Shown: in pieces, positions 56,638 through 64,000 of the stretch
Position numbering within the stretch: position 1 is the stretch's first letter
How the letters are laid out: every line of letters begins with the position of its first letter
NCBI GenBank assembly: GCA_021399435.1
Contig: JAJTUP010000050.1
Coordinates: 124,001 to 188,000 of the forward strand
Direction of reading: 5' to 3'
Length of the DNA stretch: 64,000 nt
DNA from: Diaporthe sp. PMI_573
Lineage: Eukaryota > Ascomycota > Sordariomycetes > Diaporthales > Diaporthaceae
Made by a program: the position numbers and the translations under genes
Notes under the pieces: model-generated
What the model saw: the letters and a program-made list of their open reading frames with translations, nothing else
The model's database searches: none
What the model was told of the DNA's origin: nothing

Positions 56638-57123
56638 CAGAGACAGTGGAACACTTCCTATTCCGCTGTGCAAAATGGACCGCGCAACGGGAAGGCATGT
56701 TGCGATGCTCACAGGCAAAGATGGGAAACCTATCATACTTCCTGGGGGGAAAGGCGGCGTCTGACGGTGACAAATGGACACCAGACATGCGGGCAGTACG
56801 CGCGACGATCAAATTTGCCATTGCAACGGGGAGGCTTGACATGGACCAGAAGCCTCAGGCACACTAACTATTCAGATTGAATCCTACTAACATCATACAG
56901 TCTCATTTTGGCAGACCGTGCTTCAGCTGCTGAGGATAGGATGCTGAACACTTGGAGAAGTTGGCCTTCAAGCAGGCCTGTCACTGCATATACATCAGAT
57001 TGGACCAGTCAGTAGAGTGAAATTGTGGGGCTTCGGGTGATTATGGAAGAACCGTACGAAACGAAAATAGCTTAGCGCAAAGGCCCTCTGGGGTGTGTCC
57101 CCCCGGGCGAAATAAAATCCATC
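56638..57123 (+). mobile_element. 5'-truncated LINE, diverged subfamily
   Basis: This encodes [20 protein letters not shown] and SFLGG-like/[13 protein letters not shown], the C-terminus of LINE ORF2, clearly diverged from the two full copies. The 3' UTR also aligns (GATAGGATGCTGAACACTTGG near 56934; the end reads CGGGCGAAATAAAATCCATC). The tail is (CCAT)n-like instead of (GT)n. No clear target duplication was found. It interrupts the TPR gene. Confidence 0.85.
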
Positions 57124-57525
57124 CATCGCAATACGAAGACACTGTTCTCTTCTTAAGCGGTAATGATCACTAGCTGTGAGGCTATCCAGTTGTGAGACTG
57201 AATACTTAGATTGACGACTGAAGAGTCTGTTCTATGAAAGCTATCTACTGTGGTGATGACCATGTCCTTATATGTTCCGACTCTTCATCCGTCCTTGGTG
57301 ATGGACCGTATGGACCGCTCGTCGACTTGTGCGGTCCATCCCTGTAGTCGACTGGACCGCTCGTCGGTCCTGTCGGTCCACCCTGGTCAGTGGGTCCCTA
57401 ACCCTAACCCTGACCTCTGGCATGCTTTGCAGCGTAGCCACCCACGGAGCCCATGTCCGCCGACCCGCGCCAAAACATTATAGCGATCTCACCAAACTTC
57501 CAAAATTTTAGAGCAACTCTATACA
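57124..57525. other. Intergenic with GGACCG repeats and telomere-like tract
   Basis: TGGACCGCTCGTCG occurs at about 57309 and again at 57351, and several GGTCC/GGACC half-sites alternate between 57300 and 57385, forming possible hairpins. CCCTAACCCTAACCCTGACC follows at about 57396. This is the 5' side of the C2H2/bZIP gene, so a regulatory role is possible but unproven. Confidence 0.5.
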
Positions 57526-59466
57526 ATGGCCGCAAGCCAATCTCTGATGGCCGACTCGGTTGTGAATGCGTCCAGGGCTATACAATTCGCATACAAAGGT
57601 CGAAGCCTCCTGAGCTATCCAAATCTCGAGGCGCATAGTCCATCCTTCGACGCGAACGGGCAACAAGTCTGCCCCAATAACACAATTGCCACTTCGACCG
57701 ACAGACCGCTGCCCGTTCCTTCTCCCATCTCGACCGCTGTCTCCACCAGCCTTTCAGAATGCGCAACCAAACATAACACGTCAGCAGTGAAGCCGGCATC
57801 AATGGCATCTCCGTCGACGCACAACCTGGACAAACAGGTGGCTCAGCTTTGCCGGAGTAACAGTCCTCAGCATTCGCCTCCCACGACGTGGGCCACTCCC
57901 GCAACAAACACCATTGCGTCAGCATCGAAGCAGGCGAAAAGCCACACAAATTTCCAAGAGCCGAGCCCAAGCACCGTCTTTCATGCGGCTCAGTCCGTGG
58001 CGGGATGTCTACCCCATGTTCAGAGCCGAAGCCACAATATTGATAACTGGGAGCAACGTCTTGTCGGCCCTGAAGTTCAACAGACCTCTGCTGTAAGCTC
58101 AATTCCACCCTTCAACTTCTGCTTATCGACTGGCCCTCTTTATTCCCCTTTCTTTACGTCCGGCAGCGCTACCCAATCAATTAACCATCACGTCTCCTTC
58201 GTTTGCGTACATATAAGCTGAATGCAAACCAGCCGGATGCAAGTGTACATTATGCTGGCTCGGCCGCTACCAGGTGCCAGGTGCATAACGACATCACACC
58301 ATCTGTCTCCGTTGCACAGTTCGAAGCATTCAACGCGATGACTGCTGCTGATATTGATGCGCTAGGCCCATTTTTGTTGTCGAAAGCTAGCAATGCCTTT
58401 CTCGACGCGGCGCTTGAGCGTCGCTTGAAGTCGATCAACTCCAAGCGCCTTGTCAATGCTCTCGCCAGAGCTGAGCGCCTTGGGTTTGAACCGAGCGCGC
58501 CTTTTCCGACGAGGATGAGCGGACTGCTTGTGAAACAGCTGCTCACATAGCTCACCCGACTCGCCCGCAATCGACGGCTCAGCCAATTTCTCAGCCTGGT
58601 TTATTACGTGCATCGGCCTTGCACTGCAAAGTCTGTTTCCGCAGATTTGGTGAGCTTTCTGTGCATGAATATCACATCAAAAAAAGGGTCTGTGTGCGCA
58701 TGCCTGCTTCGCCTAGTAGTTTCAAGTTCTTTTGTGAGCACTGTGGCGAGGGTTTCACTACCGTCATGGAACACCAGTATCATAATACGAACAAGATCTG
58801 CTCAGGTTTCGGCGGTGTTATTGAGGCGGAATCGGTGCCGACTGCTTCTATGGCAATCGCGCCAAAGAACAACGGGTCTCCTCCCGTCAGGCCAACATCG
58901 TCGTCCATGCCGTCACTTAAGTCCACGCCAAAATCTGCATCAGTACGGACTGAAGTCCAGTCGTCCTATTCGGGAGAAAATTTTCGGTTAACAGCACCAG
59001 AACGTCCCGCAACCACAACTGTAAGCAGTTCGACTGATGAAATAGGAACAATATGGTCAAGTGTAAACCGTCTTGATGCTCCTCCTCTCCGGAGTTCAAT
59101 CATGGCATCGGCGGGACCGATGATCCTCGACGGTTTACGACGCGGAACTTTGCCCACGGGAGTTTCGCTGACCAGCGATAGGAGACAATATCCCGGCCTC
59201 CATGTAGCTCCCGACACCAAGAGAGCGGCATATTCTGGGACAATTGGCCCGTTCGATGGTACAAATCGTCAAGCTTTTAGTCGCCCTTCTATCGCCATTG
59301 AAGAACCTAAGGACGCTGTCGCAATGAGGCGAGCGCGGAACAGGGTCGCTGTTCGCGAATCTCGAGCGCGCAAGGTGCGCGCATTCAAGGCGCTGGAGGA
59401 AAAGATCAGGGAATTAGAAGCTGACCGCGACCAATGGAGGCAGGTAGTTGTTAGCGGTCAATTGCG
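57526..59466 (+). CDS. C2H2/bZIP-type nuclear protein, multi-exon
   Basis: Reading starts at MAASQSLMADS. The first 190 residues are Ser/Thr/Pro-rich. An intron at 58093-58217 (GTAAGC...AAG) would keep frame with the next segment (ADIDALGPFLLSKASNAFLD). Near 58500-58520 the register changes by one base without an obvious intron, leading into DERTACETAAHIAHP and two finger-like motifs, CKVCFRRFGELSVHEYH and CEHCGEGFTTVMEHQYH (about 58622-58790). A basic region and helix AMRRARNRVAVRESRARKVR with a following leucine/isoleucine heptad-like stretch (about 59322-59440) resembles bZIP. The exon runs into a BIR-coding segment. A DNA-binding regulator is likely. The frameshift could be an error, a missed intron or a real lesion. 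Confidence 0.55.
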
Positions 59467-59513
59467 GTGAGAAATGGTACAATGATTGGATTAGGGTTAC
59501 AAATGGGTGGAAG

Positions 59514-60008
59514 AAAATGGCAGGCCCCTGCACTTATGTTCCAGATGCGGCCTGGGCGTTGAAATATGACAAAGAAGGCCACCCCGAGCTACCAAAAGTA
59601 CCGACGAAAATGCGAGAGAGGCTTCGGAAATCTCTGCGCAGGCCCGAGGAAATTTTTCTGAATGGGCCGCATACAGACAAGAGAGTACTGGATTCTCTTG
59701 AGCACACCTTTGCTCGTCACGGGCAATGGGATGAGGAGCATAAGCCTAGCGCCAAGGCGATGTCACTGGCCGGTTTCCTGTACAGGCCTTTGCTGAACAA
59801 AGGACGTCCCGACAATGCCCGATGCTATAGCTGTGGAGTTGAACTGTCGAGCTGGAAAATCGACGATGACCCCCTGGAAGAGCACAGGTTGGCTTGCCAG
59901 CGTAAAGGGATCGATTGTTTCTTTTTGAACTCGAACCCGACATCAGTTGTGAAGTTGTATGTGTTCTTCGCCTCCATCGTGACTAAGTGGTTGGAACGAA
60001 TATTTTGA
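59514..60008 (+). CDS. BIR-domain coding segment, probably same gene
   Basis: The open frame is 59448-60008. A phase-0 join from 59443 to 59514 (intron 59444-59513, AAG acceptor) would fuse it to the bZIP-like exon; a GTGAGA donor at 59467 is also present but gives a too-short intron. Residues from about 59765 form a BIR fold: SLAGFLYRP, CYSCGVELSSWKIDDDPLEE and HRLACQRKGIDCFFL, giving the Cys-x2-Cys...His...Cys zinc ligands plus the conserved W and DDP. BIR proteins in fungi are mainly the chromosomal-passenger survivin/Bir1 type, which is much longer and has two BIRs. Here a single BIR follows 80 unassigned residues. If separate, its start is uncertain. Confidence 0.6.
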   Translation, partial: KMAGPCTYVPDAAWALKYDKEGHPELPKVPTKMRERLRKSLRRPEEIFLNGPHTDKRVLDSLEHTFARHGQWDEEHKPSAKAMSLAGFLYRPLLNKGRPDNARCYSCGVELSSWKIDDDPLEEHRLACQRKGIDCFFLNSNPTSVVKLYVFFASIVTKWLERIF

Positions 60009-60570
60009 GGGACTACTGTAATTACCCTTCTAGAACACAACTTTGTCCACCCCATTCGACTTTTATGCTACAGTACTGTAGACCTGCAGGCTGACAACCA
60101 GAATTTGAATAATATGAAAGCAGAACAAACTTCTCTGAGCTTAAATTAGCGGTCTATGAATGGCGTGTGGAATGGAACGCCGGCGGCAATTGCCTGCAAA
60201 ATATATATATACATTGCGTCAGATTCCAACCAGCAAGCAAAACCTTGGATCACCTAGAGTTAGCCATGGTAGAACTGATTTTCCGTCTACTTTACAAGCC
60301 TTACCGACTAAACATTGTAAAGATGGGGGGTGGAAGAGCTGAGAGGGTGGGACTAATGTTGGAAATCCTGGTCTTTTGTGACATTGTGGGCCTTTCGATT
60401 TGTACCCTACATGCATAACCCAACATAGAGGCCGCAAAGAGTAGCAACTTCAATTAGCAAAGCTGGGCGACTTTTGTATGAGATTCAAGAAAAGGGCAAT
60501 ATGGATCCCACTGTCCTCTTCCATTCTAATCAGCTGCCTGCCGCCGAGTTAGGAGTGCCAAGACGGAGAC
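60009..60570. other. Intergenic, nothing firm
   Basis: A CTACAGTACTGTAG palindrome lies at about 60068-60081. Short + frames (60167-60418) have no signature. Confidence 0.45.
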
Positions 60571-61447
60571 ATGTCATGCATCGATTCTCCCAAACTGGAG
60601 AACAAGGAACAATTAACAGTACACAAATTACCGGGACTAACTTCTCCACCTTCATCTGCAACCGCACCGCCATCATCGACTCAAACCGCCTGGCCAACGA
60701 TGGGCTCCCAAGAACATCTTCCGGCAGCCGTGTTCGCGCTTCTCCCCCCCCTCGCTACAAGCCCCGGGACGTCCGACTGTGACGCCGAGGGCAGCAAGCC
60801 GTCGGGGCGGAGACGAAAACCGCAGGCACCAGAGGGAGAACCATCTCCATCGTCGTCGTTCACATCCGCCGACCCACCCGTCACTCGACCGTGCAGCGAC
60901 CTCGACACGGCGTTCGAACTCGTCAGGGCGGCCTGGCAGGGGAATCTGCCAGACGACTTGCTGTGTCTCGAGTGGCATGTCCTGACTATCTCACTTGCCC
61001 AGTTCTTCGACCTGTGTGAACGGCTAGAAAAGGAGGGATTGCTCAAGTACTTCGAAGACCTCCGCTACGATTACAACCCTGACCGTTCCGAACTCGTTCT
61101 GCGTCTCATGGAGTAAGGACCTCTCCCCAATCATAGCGTTGTTGATCAGGACATGATGTGCTAAGCGAGTTTGGCACAGGACCGCCCTGCATGCATGCAT
61201 GACGGAACGCATTCGCGACGCGATAAAATCACAGCTGCAAAAGCTCCCTCCCCAGCCTGACGGCGCGCAATCCGATTCCGCGCAGTCCGACACCGACGCT
61301 CCACTGTCCGACTACGACCCCGACGCCCTCTTGTCTCGACTTGCCTCTAAAATCAACACATATGGACACATGAAGATCAGGCTCCAGGCAGAGACGGGGC
61401 CGGCTAGGAGGTCTCCTGATGGCCAACTCTGCTACGACATCTCGTAA
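60571..61447 (+). CDS. Unknown two-exon protein
   Basis: Exons 60571-61112 and 61180-61447 are joined by a 67-bp intron (GTAAGG...GCACAG) that restores a GAG codon, giving about 269 aa. The N-terminal 100 residues are Pro/Ser-rich and probably disordered (start could be Met 60700, MGSQEHLPAAV). The middle is a compact helical region (DTAFELVRAAWQG, LEWHVLTISLAQFFDLCERL, YFEDLRYDYNPD). The C-terminus is Asp/Ser-rich then basic. No known family is recognised. The clean intron and continuous frame support a real gene. Confidence 0.65.
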
Positions 61448-61976
61448 CATTTGAAAAGCTCAGACTTGCAAACAACCCTTATATCCTCCTAGTTCACTTT
61501 ATCGCTGGAAGATTTCAGAACACAAGCGTCCTTCCCATGGTCCCAGAACGCCAACAGATCTCTAATTGGAATAAGATCAATTCGATCAAATTATACTGTA
61601 CTTCTCCACAGCAGCCCCATTGTACAATACTGATGGCGACTGGTGCAAGGACAGAGTGCTCATTTCGGATTTTTAATTTCAGAAAACCCAGTTTATCATA
61701 CACACACACCGAAATCAGTGTCCAGCGTGCTGTCTGTTGAATCTTTCTGAAAAGCGGCTAATTGTGGGGCCAGGGGGCTCACACAGTGCAAAGCATCGAA
61801 TAAAGTACTCTTCGTTAAGCGTCATTAAACATAACGATCACTGCCTGAGGCAGGAACACAGACGGCAATCAGACTTTCAAAGCAGAGCTTTCCAGTTAGC
61901 TGTTCTGAGACAATGATAAGTCCTTCTTACTGACAGTACTATATACGATATAAACACGATGCTATCTAAACTACAT
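61448..61976. other. Convergent intergenic, nothing recognised
   Basis: It separates the + strand unknown gene from the minus-strand receptor; no gene seen. Confidence 0.5.
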
Positions 61977-63851
61977 TCATTCCCGCAACTTCCCATACGC
62001 CTCCTCCAACAAATCTAGTGAGATTAAACGATCTGGGTCATCTTCTGCTAATAGGCCCTTTTCAAGTTCGACCACATGCTCAAGAATCTCTATTGCCTCC
62101 TCAATCCGCCGGTTGTTGAGGTAGGCCCTTGCAAGCTCGTGTTCTGAAGTGAGTCGGAAATGATCCTCCTCTCGGAGCGTCCTCTTTTGGATCTCAACCA
62201 CGTGCTCAAACATCTCTATCGCCTCCTTGATCTGCTGGTCTTCGAGGTAGGCCCTTGCAAGCTCGTGTTCTGAATCGAGTCGGGAATGATCCTCCTCTCG
62301 GAGCGTCCTCTTTTGGACCTCAACCACATGCTCAAACATCTCTATCGCCTCCTTGATCCGCCTATCGGCGAGGTAGGCCCTTGCAAGCTCGTGTTCTGAG
62401 GTGAGTCGGAATTGATCCTCCTCTCGGAGCGTCCTCTTTTGGACCTCAACCACATGCTCAAACATCTCTATCGCCTCCTCAATCCGCCTATCATCGAGGT
62501 AGGCTGTTGCGAGCACCTGTTCTGAGGTGAGTCGGAATTGATCCTCCTCTCGGAGCGTCTTCTGTTTCCATTCCCAGACGTCTTCAAGCCATTTAATAGC
62601 CTCTTTAAACTGCCGATCTTCAGATAGGCGCAGTCCGACACGGGTTGAGAGTGAAAATCGTTCATCGATACAGCGATCTTTACTCCGTTCTAATAGCCGA
62701 ACAGAGTGTGGAAAGTAGCTCTGCCATACTTCTTGATTCGCGCCATCGTCATCGATGAAGACCGTGTCCATGTCGTTTAAAGCACTGAGCATAGTCTCTT
62801 GCGTCCGTGCCTCTTTTTCAATCCACACTCTGGTCGCCAAGTGCACCAGACTATGCATATCGTACACATCGTTATTCCGAAGTCGGGCTAAGAAAGCGAA
62901 TCCGACCAGCGTGCCGATTGCAGACTCTTGGTCTTGCTGAGACTCCATTCGGGGGAATAGAGACTGTGGTATGGCCTTTGGCTCAACACAGGACAGAAAT
63001 GAAAGTAGCTTATATGCGGCCGGATCGGTCTGTTGAATCTGGGTAAAGGATACAATCCACGTGGTTGCCACGGCATTGCCTACGCCTCGGTACCGTGTAT
63101 CGTCCGGAAACTCTTGGGTCATCAAGCTTACAACGTCCTTGTCTGTCCCATGTAACAGGTCGATGTACCGTTGAATAGTCAAATGCGGGTTGCAGTTGAG
63201 GTAGGCGGCAGCTTGCACGATAGCCAATGGTAGGTAAGTGAGTTCCTCGAGGAGTCTTGCTGCTATAGTTTCCTCCTCGATCAACTCTTTGTGGAACAGG
63301 GATCTCCTGAGAAAGGTCGTTGCCTCTTCAGCAGCCATTTGGTGGAGCTCGACAATATCGGCACGCGCTGCAGATGTGGCGATCTCCGCTGAACGTGTCG
63401 TAAAAAGAACAAGGCCATCGTCGTGAATTGGTAGGTAGTCTTTGATTGTCGCTAATTGGGTCTTCTTGTCGATGTTATCGATGATGAGCAACCACTTTCC
63501 TGCCCCACTCGATTCAAGATATTGTTTCACCAACATCCTTGCCTCTTCATTTTTAGTATTCATTTGAAGTTCTGCCTTCCTACCTATCTCTAGGTAGTCT
63601 CGGTAGAAGGTGGTATCGCTAAGCGCTGATAACCGGAAGACTGAGTATTCTGGACGGTATTCCTGGACCCAAAAGGCGAAGTGGAGGGCTACCTGAGTCT
63701 TGCCGACTCCGCCGAGTCCGACGATGGCGAGCTTCTGGCACTCTGGTTGGATAAAAAGCTTTTGCCTCAGATCTTGCAGAATAGTGTCCCGGCCGACAAA
63801 ATACTGGTTACGAGGGAAAGGTATGGAGTAGCGGGTGGTTCCTATAATCAT
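61977..63851 (-). CDS. NB-ARC-TPR NOD-like receptor (N-terminus probably beyond window)
   Basis: A 624-aa frame begins with a linker (IPFPRNQYFVGRD) that in fungal receptors normally follows an N-terminal effector domain. P-loop GLGGVGKT at 45-52, Walker B WLLIIDNID near 122, FTTRSAEIA sensor, LTYLPLAIVQAAAYL and MHSLVHLATRVW follow in the usual NB-ARC order. Residues about 410-615 are five to six 42-residue TPRs of near-identical sequence (ELARAYLADRRIKEAIEMF, HVVEVQKRTLREED). Met 63851 lies beside a possible acceptor (ATTATAG), and minus-strand DNA to its right encodes an in-frame-like segment, so an upstream exon is likely. It is predicted to be a cytosolic signal-transduction ATPase that recognises ligand through the TPRs. 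Confidence 0.9.
   Translation of the reverse strand: MIIGTTRYSIPFPRNQYFVGRDTILQDLRQKLFIQPECQKLAIVGLGGVGKTQVALHFAFWVQEYRPEYSVFRLSALSDTTFYRDYLEIGRKAELQMNTKNEEARMLVKQYLESSGAGKWLLIIDNIDKKTQLATIKDYLPIHDDGLVLFTTRSAEIATSAARADIVELHQMAAEEATTFLRRSLFHKELIEEETIAARLLEELTYLPLAIVQAAAYLNCNPHLTIQRYIDLLHGTDKDVVSLMTQEFPDDTRYRGVGNAVATTWIVSFTQIQQTDPAAYKLLSFLSCVEPKAIPQSLFPRMESQQDQESAIGTLVGFAFLARLRNNDVYDMHSLVHLATRVWIEKEARTQETMLSALNDMDTVFIDDDGANQEVWQSYFPHSVRLLERSKDRCIDERFSLSTRVGLRLSEDRQFKEAIKWLEDVWEWKQKTLREEDQFRLTSEQVLATAYLDDRRIEEAIEMFEHVVEVQKRTLREEDQFRLTSEHELARAYLADRRIKEAIEMFEHVVEVQKRTLREEDHSRLDSEHELARAYLEDQQIKEAIEMFEHVVEIQKRTLREEDHFRLTSEHELARAYLNNRRIEEAIEILEHVVELEKGLLAEDDPDRLISLDLLEEAYGKLRE
62000..62640 (-). repeat. 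Near-identical 126-bp TPR-coding repeats
   Basis: Five to six units are recognisable by the recurring AGGTAGGCCCTTGCAAGCTC and CGGAGCGTCCTCTTTTGGA phrases on the + strand. Differences are few and mostly at exposed positions, as in the WD40 and ankyrin arrays of this window. Confidence 0.9.
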
Positions 63852-64000
63852 GTTACCTTATTGTTTTATTGAAAGCAAACCCAAGAGTACTAACTGTGAG
63901 GCACGCCGCCTGGTTCCGCTATAATCCCAGAACGGCCTCCAGGCTTTTTGAAGAAGTCATTACGGAACTTCTCGATTGCCCTCTGATTTTCGTCCAAGTA
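63852..64000 (-). other. Probable intron and edge of upstream receptor exon
   Basis: The minus strand from 64000 reads YLDENQRAIEKFRNDFFKKP then GGVPH before a stop, which looks like the end of an upstream exon. The intervening 40-60 bases would be the intron, but several donors fit, so the junction is not fixed. Confidence 0.4.

Noticed and set aside
57526..58221. Separate 231-aa protein of its own
   Set aside because: A donor at 58093 and a downstream frame with continuous coding character suggest that it is the first exon of the C2H2/bZIP gene.
1..64000. tRNA or rRNA genes
   Set aside because: I saw no cloverleaf-compatible A/B-box arrangement or rRNA-like sequence on reading; a tRNA scan would be decisive.

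Overview
The window is a transposon-rich accessory region from a filamentous ascomycete, most likely Pezizomycotina. The evidence is short GT-AG introns of 47-83 bp, HET and HeLo cell-death domains on NACHT proteins, a fungal Tad-like LINE, fungal hAT and Fot/pogo elements, and (CCCTAA)n-type telomere-like tracts. I cannot name the species. No prokaryotic operon, CRISPR array, rRNA or tRNA was recognised.

Layout. 1-5 kb: part of a dispersed repeat, then an apparently complete HET-NACHT-WD40 (HNWD) gene on the minus strand. 5.3-7.9 kb: a hAT element with an exact 8-bp target duplication, sitting in the upstream region of that gene. 9.2-12.3 kb: a second hAT element with 20-bp perfect terminal repeats and an exact 8-bp duplication. 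12.3-21.5 kb: decayed DNA holding relics of an HMG-CoA-reductase-like gene, an MFS transporter, a hAT transposase in two oppositely oriented halves and a WD40 gene, plus one small chromodomain gene. 21.7-28 kb: a LINE on the minus strand preceded by two 5'-truncated copies inserted serially at the same site, beside a decayed Tc1/mariner element. 29.7-39.5 kb: a giant three-exon HeLo-NACHT-ankyrin-ZZ gene (about 3,233 codons, about 68 near-identical ankyrin repeats). 40.4-44.8 kb: a second copy of the dispersed repeat with a nested solo LTR, then an intact Fot/pogo element with 172-bp terminal repeats. 45-50.5 kb: a second, nearly identical LINE in the opposite orientation. 50.9-52 kb: a membrane-domain-less HMG-CoA reductase homologue. 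54.3-57.1 kb: a BTB relic joined to a P-loop-less NB-ARC-TPR fragment whose 3' end is cut by another LINE. 57.5-60 kb: a C2H2/bZIP-type gene leading into a BIR-domain coding segment. 60.6-61.4 kb: a two-exon gene of unknown function. 62-64 kb: an NB-ARC-TPR receptor with near-identical TPRs that probably continues past the window edge.

How it fits together. The window is essentially a set of fungal NOD-like receptors (two large complete ones, one probably partial at the edge, two relics) embedded in young and old transposons. The receptors carry highly homogenised WD40, ankyrin or TPR repeats, the pattern known for fungal non-self-recognition genes. The two intact, nearly identical LINEs and the intact Fot/pogo element argue for recent transposition with little repeat-induced mutation, while other copies carry stops and frameshifts. 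The most distinctive signals are the repeated insertion of one LINE family at the end of mariner terminal repeats, the block-duplicated giant ankyrin gene bounded by inverted LINEs, the stand-alone HMG-CoA reductase with a relic paralogue beside an MFS relic, and the C2H2/bZIP plus BIR arrangement.
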